A DNA stretch of 64,000 nucleotides from Congeria kusceri (lineage: Eukaryota > Mollusca > Bivalvia > Myida > Dreissenidae): NCBI GenBank assembly GCA_027627225.1, contig JAPFQT010000089.1, forward strand, positions 780,838-844,837, written 5' to 3'. The notes beneath the pieces are model-generated. The model did not search any database. It was not told the origin of the DNA and was given only the letters and a program-made list of their open reading frames with translations. Positions 14,401-26,400 of the stretch are shown here, piece by piece (position 1 is the stretch's first letter; the number at the start of each line of letters is the position of its first letter). The position numbers and the translations under genes were made by a program.

Positions 14401-17400
14401 AATGTCATATGTGATGATGTAATCCAGGAAAACTGAACAAGAGGGCCACCTAGGTCGCTCAATTGCTAATTTGGCCTGGTGACCTAGTTTTTGATCCAAC
14501 ATGACCCTGGTTCGAATTCATCTGAGATATTAATGGGACAAATGTTCTGGGCAAGTTTCATGAAAATTGGGCAATAAATATGGAGTCTAGAGTGTTTACA
14601 AGGATAATGTTGATGATGCACAAGGGACAAAAGCGGTCACAAAAGCTCACCATGCGCACGTTGTGCTCAGGTGAGCTTAAAACTTTACAATTTGTTTTTT
14701 ATTAACTCTTTGACTAAAAGGCTTTAAGTCATTTTTGCAAGACTGCTCCTGAAAAAAACTGGTGTTGTCAGCTACTTTAACACTTTATTACACACCTCTG
14801 TGGAAGGTTTGTCCATGAAGTCAAAGTTGACCACGTCATGTATACCCAGAGCAAGCAGCTGTAGCACCACACTGGCCAGGTTACACCTGCATTAAGCATC
14901 AAACACTGAATGTTTTGTAATTGAAACTACATTCTCCCCGTGACAAGCAACCAAACTAGGAAAAAAATTGAACCTGTAATTTTTAACCCAGGGAAGACAT
15001 AAATGCCATGTTTTATTACTTGACATTTTTGACCAACAAATTAAGAAAGGTATAGTCAATAGTAACCATAAAGCATTTTATAATAAATTCAGTGCAATTC
15101 CATCTAGAAATTAATGTCTTGGCCAATGATATGTAACTATTTAAATGACATAGTTTGGTATCAAACAATTGTCTCTACATGTTGATGATGAACTGAGCAT
15201 AAACTTTTTTTCTACATTACTAAAGATTATTTTCTTTTCAAGGGCACCATCATGCTGCGAATGTGCCCAATTATGTAAAGCACAATGCAAAAGACATTAC
15301 TCTTTACACATCTTCAACTTATTTTTGCCAAAAGTAAAACTGCAGCAACAAAATATTAACAAACATTTTACAAGGAATTTTCTTCATTTGGAAATATTTC
15401 AAGGCAATGATGGGCGACCATGGTCAGGGGAACAAGTGATAGACCAGAGTAACTTTCTTTTGGCAAGTGGAAATTACAACACTAAAAAGAGTGATGTTCC
15501 CATACCTCTGTATTTCTGGCACAGTGTTCCTCTTGAAGGCCTCGTACTGCTGCTCCATGTAGAGCCTGTAGCAGGTACCCGGGGCGTCGCGCCCCGCCCG
15601 ACCACACCTTTGTTGGGCCTGGGCCTGGGACACATGCACCACCTTCATGATGTCCAGGCCTCCCTGAGAGTTGTAGATTCTGAAAAATAGAGATATACGG
15701 AATATTACGCTAGTCAATTGTTCCAAGAGTATGTATTAGTCGAGTGGCTTGTGTGATAACAAATCACACGAGAGGCGGGGCTTCGAGTATGATACGAAAT
15801 AACGCAAGCCAAGAGACTTATACATACTTCTCTAGGAACAATTGACTAGCGTGGGCTCTATAGCGAGCAAATGAATTTATATACGGTATATTCTGTAAAA
15901 TGGCACAACTGTAAATTTACCTACTTGCATTTTTAAGAAGGGTCTCATTTGATTTTGAGCAACTGTATAGCATTTAGGCATACTGGTGCATTTGATATTC
16001 TGCAAAGAGCCATTCACAGTCATTTTTAGTGTATTTTATTTGGATTTTTTAATTCTAATAATTGAATACTTCATCAATCGAATATTTTAATATCAATTTT
16101 TGTATTTGTCATCATCTGTAGTAGAATTACACATACACAAGTTCCTTTGCACTGACTTTTAATTCTTTACACGCAAACGCCTAAATGACAGCACTTATCT
16201 GGTATTTGGCTTTCACCATGCCAGTATGATAGCACTTACTTGGCTTTTGTCATGCGGGTATGATAGCACTAACTTGGCTTTCGCCATACCGGTATGATTG
16301 CACTTACTTGGCTTTCGCCATGTCTGTTTGACAGCACTAACTTGGCTTTCACTATGCCAGTATGACAGCACTTACTTGGCTTTCACCATGCCCGTATGAC
16401 AGCACTTACTTGGCTTTCACCATGCTAGTATGACAGCACTTACTTGGCTTTAAGCATGCCGGTATGAAAGCTCTTACTTGGCTCTCACCATGCCAGCACT
16501 AACTTGGCTCTCAACATGCCCGTATGATAGCACTTACTTGGCTTTCACCATGCCAGTATGACAGCACTTACTTGGCTTTCAGCATGCCAGTATGACAGCA
16601 CTTACTTGGCTCTAACCATGCCCGTATGATAGCACTTACTTGGCTTTCACCTCGCCGGTATGATAGCTCTTACTTGGCTTTCACTATTCTGGTATGACAG
16701 CACTTACTTGACTTTCACCATGCCGTTATGACAGCACTTACTTGGCTTTGACCATGCTGGTATGACAGCACTTACTTGGCTTTCACTTTGCCAGTATGAC
16801 AGCACTTACTTGGCTTTCACGATGCCGGTATGACAGCACTTACCTGGATTTGACCATGCCAGTATGATAGCACTTACTTGGCTTTGACCATACCAGTATG
16901 ACAGCATTAACTTGGCTTTGACCATGCCGGTATGACAGCACTTACTTTGCTTTCACCATGCCGGTATGACAGCATTTATTTTGCTCTCACCATGCCAATA
17001 TGACAGCACTTACTTGGCTCTCACCATGCCCGTATGATAGCTCTTACTTCTCTTTCACCATGCCGGTATGACAGCACTTACTTGGTTTTTACTATGCCGG
17101 TATGACAGCACTTACTTGGCTTTGACCATGCCAATATGATAGCACTTACTTGGCTTTGACCATGCCAGCATGACAGCATTAACTTGGCTTTCATCATGCC
17201 GGTATGACAGCACTTACTTGGCTTTCACCATGCCGGTATGACAGAACTTACTTGGCTTTCAGCATTCTGGTATAACAGCACTTACTTGGCTTTCACCATG
17301 TGTGTATGACAGCACTTACTTGGCTTTCACCATGCCGGTATCAATCACAAATCTCACTCCACTGATGGTGATGGACGTCTCGGCAATGTTAGTGGCCACA

Positions 17401-20400
17401 ACCACTTTCCGCCAACCCTGTAGTGAGAAACAAACCACAGAACTCAGAACAGCTTTCAGAATAGGTGGATAGGTTTTCAGCATTATGTAACAGTAACTTT
17501 TAAGGCATTAATTTCATGCCATGAATTTATTTTTCTTCTGAATTTCGATTACTCTTTTGTTAAACTAATATCCTACTGCATCCCCAATTCAAGGCCTCGA
17601 CATCTGACAATGTTCTGTTCTAATTGTGAAATGTGAAATTATTAACGTTATTCATATATTACTTGTCTATAAAATATTAATATGTGAATATTTTAAGTTT
17701 AAATTATAAATGCTTGTTAAGTGAACTGAACAATTCATTGTTCCAGCCATTATATTGTCCTTATATCATTGAATCTTAATTGCATAGGATTTAAGTAGTG
17801 GAGGTCCAAAAAATAAATTTACCATAATTTTACTGAGACGGTCAAGAATTCTATATAAACTCTACAACTAAGCTCAGAATTCCAATCCTACGACTAAGCC
17901 CCGAGTTCTAAGCCTATGACTCAGCAAACAGTTTCAAGCCTATGACTAAGCACGGAGGCTTACCTTGGGTGTGGGCTGGAAGACTTTGAGTTGCTCGGGA
18001 GCGGGCAGTGCTGCGTACAGCGGGCACACCAGGAGGTTTGGGTTCTTACCGGGCAGGTTCTGGCCGATGTCTCGTATCGACTTCACCATCGACTCAATCT
18101 CTTCCTGGCCTGTGAGGAATACCAAAACATCTTCTCTGGAAAAAAAATAATTTTGAATTCATAGCTTTCTGTGAAATTATTTGAACATTTACCGAATTTT
18201 TTTTATCAAGTGATGCATTCAGTTAAATGTGAAAGAAGTATTACGTAGATGAAAGTAGATCTTACAATGCTTGAATGTTCAGCCAGTCACAACACTAATT
18301 CAAAACAGTGTTATAAGAACAAGTTTGGCACTGCAGATTTGTTGGACAATTATACTTGAATATGAATATTTTCATTAAAAATATATCAAAGTATAATGTT
18401 GCATATGTACACATACAGAACATTTCTATAAACAAGTACAGGTAATGTACTCACTGTGCAGGTGCTTCCCTGTGTATCTGGAAGAGTGTGACCAGGGCAG
18501 CAAACAGGTAGTCTGACTGCTCTTCCTTGCAGTACAGAACCTGTAACAGAGTTATAGTCGTGTGACCAGGGCAGAAACATGTAGTCAGACTGCTCCTCCT
18601 TGCAGTATAGAATCTGTAACAGAGGGACTATAGTCATGTGACCAGGGCAGCAAACAGGTAGTCTGACTGCATCTCCTTGCAGTACAGTACCTGTAACAGA
18701 GGGACTATAGTCATGTGACCAGGGCAGCAAACAGATAGTCTGACTGCATCTCCTTGCAGTATAGAACCTGAAACAGAGGGACTATAGCCATGTGACCAGG
18801 GCAGCAAACAGGTAGTCTGACTGCATCTCCTTGCAGTACAGCACCTGTAACAGTGGGACTATAGTCATATGACCAGGGCAGAAACAGGTAGTCAGACTGC
18901 TCCTCCTTGCAGTACAGAGCCTGTAACAGAGGGACTATAGCCATGTGACCAGGGCCCCAAACAGGTAGTCTGACTGGGTCTCCTTGCAGTACAGCACCTG
19001 TAACAGAGGGACTATAGTCATGTGACCAGGGCAGAAACAGGTAGTCAGACTGCTCCTCCTTGCAGTATAGAACCTGTAACAGAGGGAATATAGTCATGTG
19101 ACAAGGGCAGCAAACAGGTAGTCTGACTGCATCTCCTTGCAGTATAGAACCTGTAACAGAGGGACTATAGTCATGTGACCAGGGCAGCAAACAGGCAGTC
19201 TGACTGCTCCTCCTTGCAGTATAGAACCTGTAACAGAGGGACTATAGTCATGTGACCAGGGCAGAATACAGGTAGTCTGACTGCTCCTCCTTGCAGTATA
19301 GAACCTGTAACAGAGGGACTATAGTCATGTGACCAGGGCAGAATACAGGTAGTCAGACTGCTCCTCCTTGCAGTATAGAACCTGTAACAGAGGGACTATA
19401 GTCATGTGACCAGGGCAGCAAACAGGTAGTCAGACTGCTCCTCCTTGCAGTATAGAACCTGTAACAGTGGGACTATAGTCATGTGACCCGGGCCCCAAAC
19501 AGGTAGTCTGACTGCATCTCCTTGCAGTACAGTACCTGTAACAGAGGGACTATAGTCATGTGACCAGGGCAGCAAACAGATAGTCTGACTGCATCTCCTT
19601 GCAGTATAGAACCTGAAACAGAGGGACTATAGTCATGTGACCAGGGCAGCAAACAGGTAGTCAGACTGCTCCTCCTTGCAGTATAGAACCTGTAACAGTG
19701 GGACTATAGTCATGTGACCAGGGCAGCAAACAGGTAGTCAGACTGCTCCTCCTTGCAGTATAGAACCTGTAACAGAGGGACTATAGTCATGTGACCAGGG
19801 CAGCAAACAGGTAGTCAGACTGCTCCTCCTTGCAGTATAGAACCTGTAACAGAGGGACTATAGTCATGTGACCAGGGCAGCAAACAGGTAGTCAGACTGC
19901 TCCTCCTTGCAGTACAGCACCTGTAACAGTGGGACTATAGTCATGTGACCAGGGCAGCAAACAGGTAGTCAGACTGCTCCTCCTTGCAGTACAGCACCTG
20001 TAACAGAGGGACTATAGTCATGTGACCCGGGCCCCAAACAGGTACTCTGACTGCATCTTCTTGCAGTACAGCACCTGTAACAGAGGGACTATAGTCATGT
20101 GACCAGGGCAGCAAACAGGTATTCTGACTGTATCTCCTTGCAGTAGAGAACCTGATTCAGAGGGACTACAGTCATGTGACCAGGGCAGCAAACAGTTACT
20201 CTGACTGCATCTTCTTGCAGTACAGCACCTGTAACAGAGGGACTATAGTCATGTGACCAGGGCCCCAAACAGGTAGTCTGACTGCACCTCCTTGCAGTAC
20301 AGCACCTGTAACAGAGGGACTAGTCATGGGTCCAGGGCAGCAAACAGGTAGTCTGACTGCACCTCCTTGCAGTACAGCACCTGTAACAGAGGGACTATAG

Positions 20401-23400
20401 TCATGTGACCAGGGCCCTAAACAGGTAGTCTGACTGCACCTCCTTGCAGTACAGCACCTGTAACAGAGGGACTATAGTCATGTGACCAGGGCCCCAAACA
20501 GGTAGTCTGACTGCACCTCCTTGCAGTACAGCACCTGTAACAGAGGGACTAGTCATGGGACCAGGGCAGCAAACAGGTAGTCTGACTGCACCTCCTTGCA
20601 GTACAGCATCTGTAACAGAGGGACTATAATAATGTGACCAGGCCAGCAAACAGGTAGTCTGACTGCACCTCCTTGCAGTACAGCACCTGTAACAGAGGGA
20701 CTAGTCATGGGACCAGGGCAGCAAACAGGTAGTCTGACTGCATCTCCTTGCAGTACAGCACCTGTAACAGAGGGACTATAGTCATGTGACCAGGGCAGCA
20801 AACAGGTAGTCTGACTGCACCTCCTTGCAGTACAGCACCTGTAACAGAGGGACTATAGTCATGTGACCATGGCCCTAAACAGGTAGTCTGACTGCATCTC
20901 CTTGCAGTACAGCACCTGTAACAGAGTGACTATAGCCATGTGACAAGGGCAGCAAACAGGTAGTCTGACTGCATCTCCTTGCAGTACAGCACCAGTAACA
21001 GAGGGACTATAGTCATGTGACCAGGGCCCTAAACAGGTAGTCTGACTGCATCTCCTTGCAGTACAGAACCTGTAACAGAGGGACTATAGTCATGTGACAA
21101 GGGCAGCAAACAGGTAATCTGACTGCATCTACAGAACCTGTAATACATGTAGATGGACTATTGGAGATATGCCGACTATGGTCGAGGCGAGGCAGTCAGT
21201 TCTTATGTCCCCATTGGTCTGGATAGGCTGTTATTGTTGGCAAGATTACTAGGGACTGTGATAGTTTTAGTGATAGAAATCAATTAGATTTGTGAATTAA
21301 TTACATGAGATATTGTCATATTGTTCATATTAATAATTACGTTTATCTGGGTTTGGTGTATATTTTATATATATCATCCTGATTATACCTTGAAAAAAAA
21401 TACTACAGAAAAAGCAAAGTCAAATATATTCAAAAACAATGTTTTTTGTTTGTCAATAATTGCTTTCAGGCAAGTCATATACATGAGAGGTTTAGTACAG
21501 CAGCTGATCATGAAAAAAGGGAGATAATAACAGTTGCACCAGCAATCGGTATATTCGTCGTAAAACAAAAGAGCCGACCCTAGGTTCAACAAAGATGTCA
21601 TTGTTGCACTTCAGTAAATATATAAATCGTATGAACGTACCAAATTATTAACAGTAACATTATTATTGTAAATGTTAATCACTATTCTACAATATAAATA
21701 TAATTTTAGTAATATTTAATCGTGCTTTAAAGCTTATACAGACGTAGACGGTACACCCCGTAAACTTAACCAAATGCATTATGTGACATTAACCAAATTC
21801 ATAAGATATTGTGACTTTAAAAATCCCATTCTTGTTTTTAGACCTGTTTTATAATCGATGATACAGCACTTAGTTTAAATCGCTTTAGACAAACTGAATA
21901 ACTGCAATATGCCTCCATAAGGCATATAAAGGACTCAAACCTTGCTGATTGCATAAGCAGAGTTTCACACAATAACTCCTGGACCCAGATTCACCAACCC
22001 ATTCTCAGACTTCAGAATCTAGAAAAGACTCAAGAAACAAGACACTGTGTTTGATAAACACACATGCCCAGAGTTAGTGCTGGAGAGCCCGTTTGAATTA
22101 TTCCAAATAGGGTCAAGGTCAAAGCATGGTTGGGTGTTATGGGTGGATTGGGAATGGTCATAAGCAACAACTGTGTAAGTATCCAAGTGCTGCAGTAAAC
22201 GGTGCTGGTGCTAAACAAAACGGTAAAATCTACTTGACCTTGTCACGGACAGATGGACAGGACAATTACTATATGCCTCCCGCATCAAGATGCCAGTGGC
22301 AAAATAAATATTGTGCATTCACAAAATGTCTGGTACCAATGATATTAAAGTTATTAACACATACATATTTGAATATAACTTATTCAGAATGCTAAAATTA
22401 GTTGGTGAATACAAAGCAAGAATCATATTAATTTAAAGATTTTTATTTTTAGCACTATTATGTCTAAAGCCATGGGCTTATTCACACACTTCGAAGTCTT
22501 ATTCATGGTAAGAACCAGACCATGGTGTCTTTTTAGAAACAACACTCGAAAGCCCCCAGGGTAGAGATCAAACTCACAGCCTCCCGATCACAAAGCATAC
22601 ACCATATCTATCACAACACTACAACCTCTAAGATTCAAATGAACAGCGTTGTTAAAACAGAACAGTTTTAAGATTATTCCTTATCCTAACTTCATAAGTC
22701 TAAGAAAGGGTTGGTGAATACGGGCCCTGGTGCTGGACCCAGAGAACCACTCACCCTAATGGGAAACTGCCTGCCTTCCAGGTACAGGACTGGGGCCTTG
22801 TTGAAATACTGCGAGAAATGGTCAACATCCATGGTGGCAGACATCACTATTATCTGCAAATATCACATTCAGATACCATTATAATAAATGGATTCAATAT
22901 GTATACACACTATTTATACATGTGTGTTCAATTCACTTAACACATGCTTAATACATGCTGGGACGTAAACAAAACATACTGTCACAAACAACAACAATCA
23001 TTTCAATGTCTTGACACATTTGAAAATTTACTATCAACTGTTCCAGGAGATGTTAGGAATAGTAATCACACATGAAAAGACAGCAACTTTAAGCAAATAT
23101 TTAAAGTCTAAAGCAATTAACATTCATATTGCTAGATCCTATTCATGGAAATAAACTTGCTAGAAAATTTGCAAACAAAATGAAATTTAAATCATTTTTA
23201 ATCAAAAATGATTTAGAAGCTGGAGCTTTGCAGTGGAATATTTTTTCACGATAACTGTGTACATTCGTGAGTCAACACGATATCAAGATACCTTGAGAGG
23301 TTTCATGGCCAATTTTCTTCTCTCATGTTGAGCCTGTTTAACAACACCAAAGAGGACATCTGTGTGTATCGTCCGCTCATGGGCCTCATCCAGGATTACT

Positions 23401-26400
23401 ACGCTGTAGCTGTATATCAAAACAAAATTAAACATAATGTTGTACCAAACAATTTTTGGTGTGGGAAATAAGTTTATTTACCTCGTCCATGGATATGTGC
23501 AGGTCTAGGCTATCCTGCTCCATACCATACAGCAAAGTATGTGCTAGCAGCACTTGCATTCTTTCTGTGTTAGTACCAACTGAACACTACCTATCATAAT
23601 CCGAAGAAACACATGTTAGACAATAGAACACTAATATTAGCGCATCAAACAAATATACTATACACATTCATATACAGTACAGCTCAACCGAAATCAATCT
23701 TTTACTCGCTGCCGCTGAGTCATATTTTTTATCAGCGTAATTATTTGGCATATCTATGCAAAGTTACACAGAGTGGTAGCTGATGCTCATCATGAAATCA
23801 CACGGACTGTTACTCCAACAGAGTGTACAACTGATAGCTAATGCCGAGGAACAATCAGTTATTGCTTTGAAAATTGTTTGTGCAGTATAAGTCTACTTTA
23901 AATTGACTCGCCTCTGACTTGATCACCCGAACTCAGCCAATCACAAAATATGTTTGTGTCGCTTGAGCCTTACCGAGTACTAAACAACAGAATTCATATA
24001 AAGGATATGCCGTTTTTATTGTGACAAGACATCACATATTGGTAAGAAGTTATTACTTCTTACGTCTTAATGAATGTGAGTGTAGACTGCACAGATCTGT
24101 GGGATAATCTTATTATTATTAGTGAGCATATATTATATCAAATAAAACGAAATAAACTTTTTTTTTCAAAGACTGCATGTGTTCAAGGTTTCACCAACAC
24201 AAAACTATGGATTCCAATAACATTTAACATTTCGGAAATTTAAAACCAAAAAAAAAACACCGGACATCATATACAGCGGACGTCAATCTCTCACCGTTTC
24301 ATGAGCGGGTCTGATATGGCTTCCCTCAGCAGCATACCGTCTGTCATGTACTTGATCTTCGTCCGCTCGGATGTCGTGTCATCAAATCTTACACAATAAC
24401 CAACCTGAAAATGTAGCAGATTTCATAAGACTTTCTGCGTTTCAACTACACAAGTAAGATGTCATAATTGAACATTTAAGATCCGATATAGCCAACGTTG
24501 TTAGTGAAAGATTTGTAACATATTTGTGTAATAACTTTAAGCAATGCTTTGCAACTTGAACTTCTTAAGTTTGATCCCATCATATATTTTTGGTATCATT
24601 CAATAGATGCAATAATTATACTTACATATCCAAACTTATGAGTACTTATTGGCATCACATAGTTTTTAATTCAGTTAAAATACATGATAAAATCAGGTTT
24701 AACAATTATATGTTTGATAGCATACTCTATAAAGTAGAGGCATTTCTATTGCTTCAGAATTTTCTTATGTGTCATGTTTCCAAGATTACAGATAAATATA
24801 ATTCCTATAATGAGGCTGAACTTCACAATAAAGGCCTACTAGATCTCCAAGATCAGTTCTCTTTTCCTGCGCCACTCGCTGTGAGATGGTGATGGCTGCC
24901 ACTCTGCGAGGCTGAAACAGAAATACAGATACCAGTATACATACCATAGAAAGAGTTCTCGGAAATAAGGAATTTGTCATATTCAAGTATGACCTTTATC
25001 TTATGGTTTACCAATAAATTCAATATCAAATTCCTTTATCTAATGGTTCACCAATAAATTCAATGTCAAATTCTAGGATGCATATTTTTTATGTGAAAGT
25101 ACCAACAACAATTTTTGTTTCCCATTTGTGAGATGACCAGTAAGCAGACGCCGGCCAACAGGTCAGCCGATATGATTATGATTTATTTCCGAATGTAATT
25201 ATATGAGTAGTCTCCTGCTCTCACCTCAATATTTTCAAATCCTAATGCAAAAGTATAAATTAGGGGTGTCGTGGAAAAGTGTTGTCTCGGATTAACTTAA
25301 CCTGTGCAGTCTGCACAGGCTTATCCGGGACGGCACTTTCCACTTTTATGATATTTTCTGTTTCAAGGAAGTCTCTTCTAAACATAAATGCATTGTATGC
25401 GGAAAGTGCCATCCTGATCACAGGCTGATCTGGTACGACACTTAACGCACATGCATTAAGCCTGTTTTCCCACAACACGTCTCATATGTACTAAAACTCA
25501 CCTGAGTAATTGCAATAATTGAGTTTCTGTGAATGCCAGCCTCATATAGGAACTGAAAATGCAAATTAAAATCAAAGAATTTGGAGTATGATTTATGGAC
25601 GCCTATTTGATTTATCTACTTAGGTCAATCTCTGCCAAATGATATATTAGTGTTTTTAAGACATCTAGACATCTCAATCAAACAATGAAGTCCTGGCAAA
25701 AAACCATTATATATCATATTTTGTCAAATCAATTAAGAGTTTGTAACATCCCAACAGTGTGCAACAAGTATGAAATGTAGTTATTAATAGGTTACTCCTT
25801 TTTTTCTTGTTATACAAATATTCATTAACGTTACAAGTCATATTTTTGTCATAAATGTGTGACACTTGTATCCCAGCTTGCACTGGCCAAATATAAGGCC
25901 AGACAAAACTTAACTGTCTCCCTTGTAAAAACATCTTATGAACCTACCAAATGAGTGATCAATTCTAAAAGATAAAGCATTTTTTATAGCAATGTGCTTC
26001 ACGAAATCATGTCATATATTTAACAATATTTTACGCATTCAAGAACTTAACATGTTACTTTATGTTACTGGTAAAATAGCCAATTTTTGTTGGCATTGCT
26101 TGTTTTTCACAGGCTTAGGGACCTAGGCCCTAGGCTTTATTGCCAAAAATTTGGGAAAGGGGAACAACATTTTCAGATATGAAGTCTCATTTCAAGACCT
26201 TTAAAACATCTTGCTGGAGGATAATGCCGTTAACATGGCCCCTACCATATAAGGCAGGGGTGGCAAAATCCAGCTTGTCCAAAAGCATTTACAGAAAAGT
26301 AAACATATGCCAGAAATTGCTATATAACTCCTATACTGAACCAGAGCACCGCCTAGGGTGCTGGACGCTCTACTTTCTTGTATTGATGGTAATCTGGGCT

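Larger units (their letters stand above)
5429..14886 (-). other. DHX33: DHX33 HA2/winged-helix and OB-like C-terminal exons (12 to 20)
   Basis: Exon 12 encodes [14 protein letters not shown] and FDFMDKP. Exon 13 has [10 protein letters not shown], the ratchet/HA2 hallmark. Exon 14 has [10 protein letters not shown]. Exon 15 has [16 protein letters not shown]. Exon 16 has [16 protein letters not shown]. Exon 17 has [13 protein letters not shown]. The short exon 18 has [14 protein letters not shown]. Exon 19 has [16 protein letters not shown] and TTKCYMR. Exon 20 has [18 protein letters not shown] and stops with TGA at 5431-5429. Confidence 0.92.
15506..18540 (-). other. DHX33: DHX33 RecA-like domain 2 exons (8 to 11)
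   Basis: Exon 8 begins [18 protein letters not shown] and is the founder of the 77-bp array upstream of it. Exon 9 has [10 protein letters not shown] (motif IV region). Exon 10 has [13 protein letters not shown] and TGMVKAK and is the founder of the 34-bp array downstream of it. Exon 11 has [18 protein letters not shown] (motif VI). Exon 8 ends CA|GTGAGT and exon 10 ends GCCAA|GTAAGT; both join the next exon in phase. Confidence 0.92.

Noticed and set aside
15169..15690. 173-codon plus-strand frame
   Set aside because: It overlaps DHX33 exon 11 (15679-15506) on the opposite strand, where the helicase motif VI is encoded.
18386..20801. Minus-strand frames of 82 to 159 codons with [10 protein letters not shown] repeats
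   Set aside because: They run through the 77-bp array in the wrong frame; the exon-derived frame is the meaningful one and it stops in each unit.
16185..21143. CRISPR-like appearance of regularly spaced repeats
   Set aside because: Units are contiguous and contain no unique spacers; the sequence matches DHX33 exon ends, and the genome is eukaryotic.
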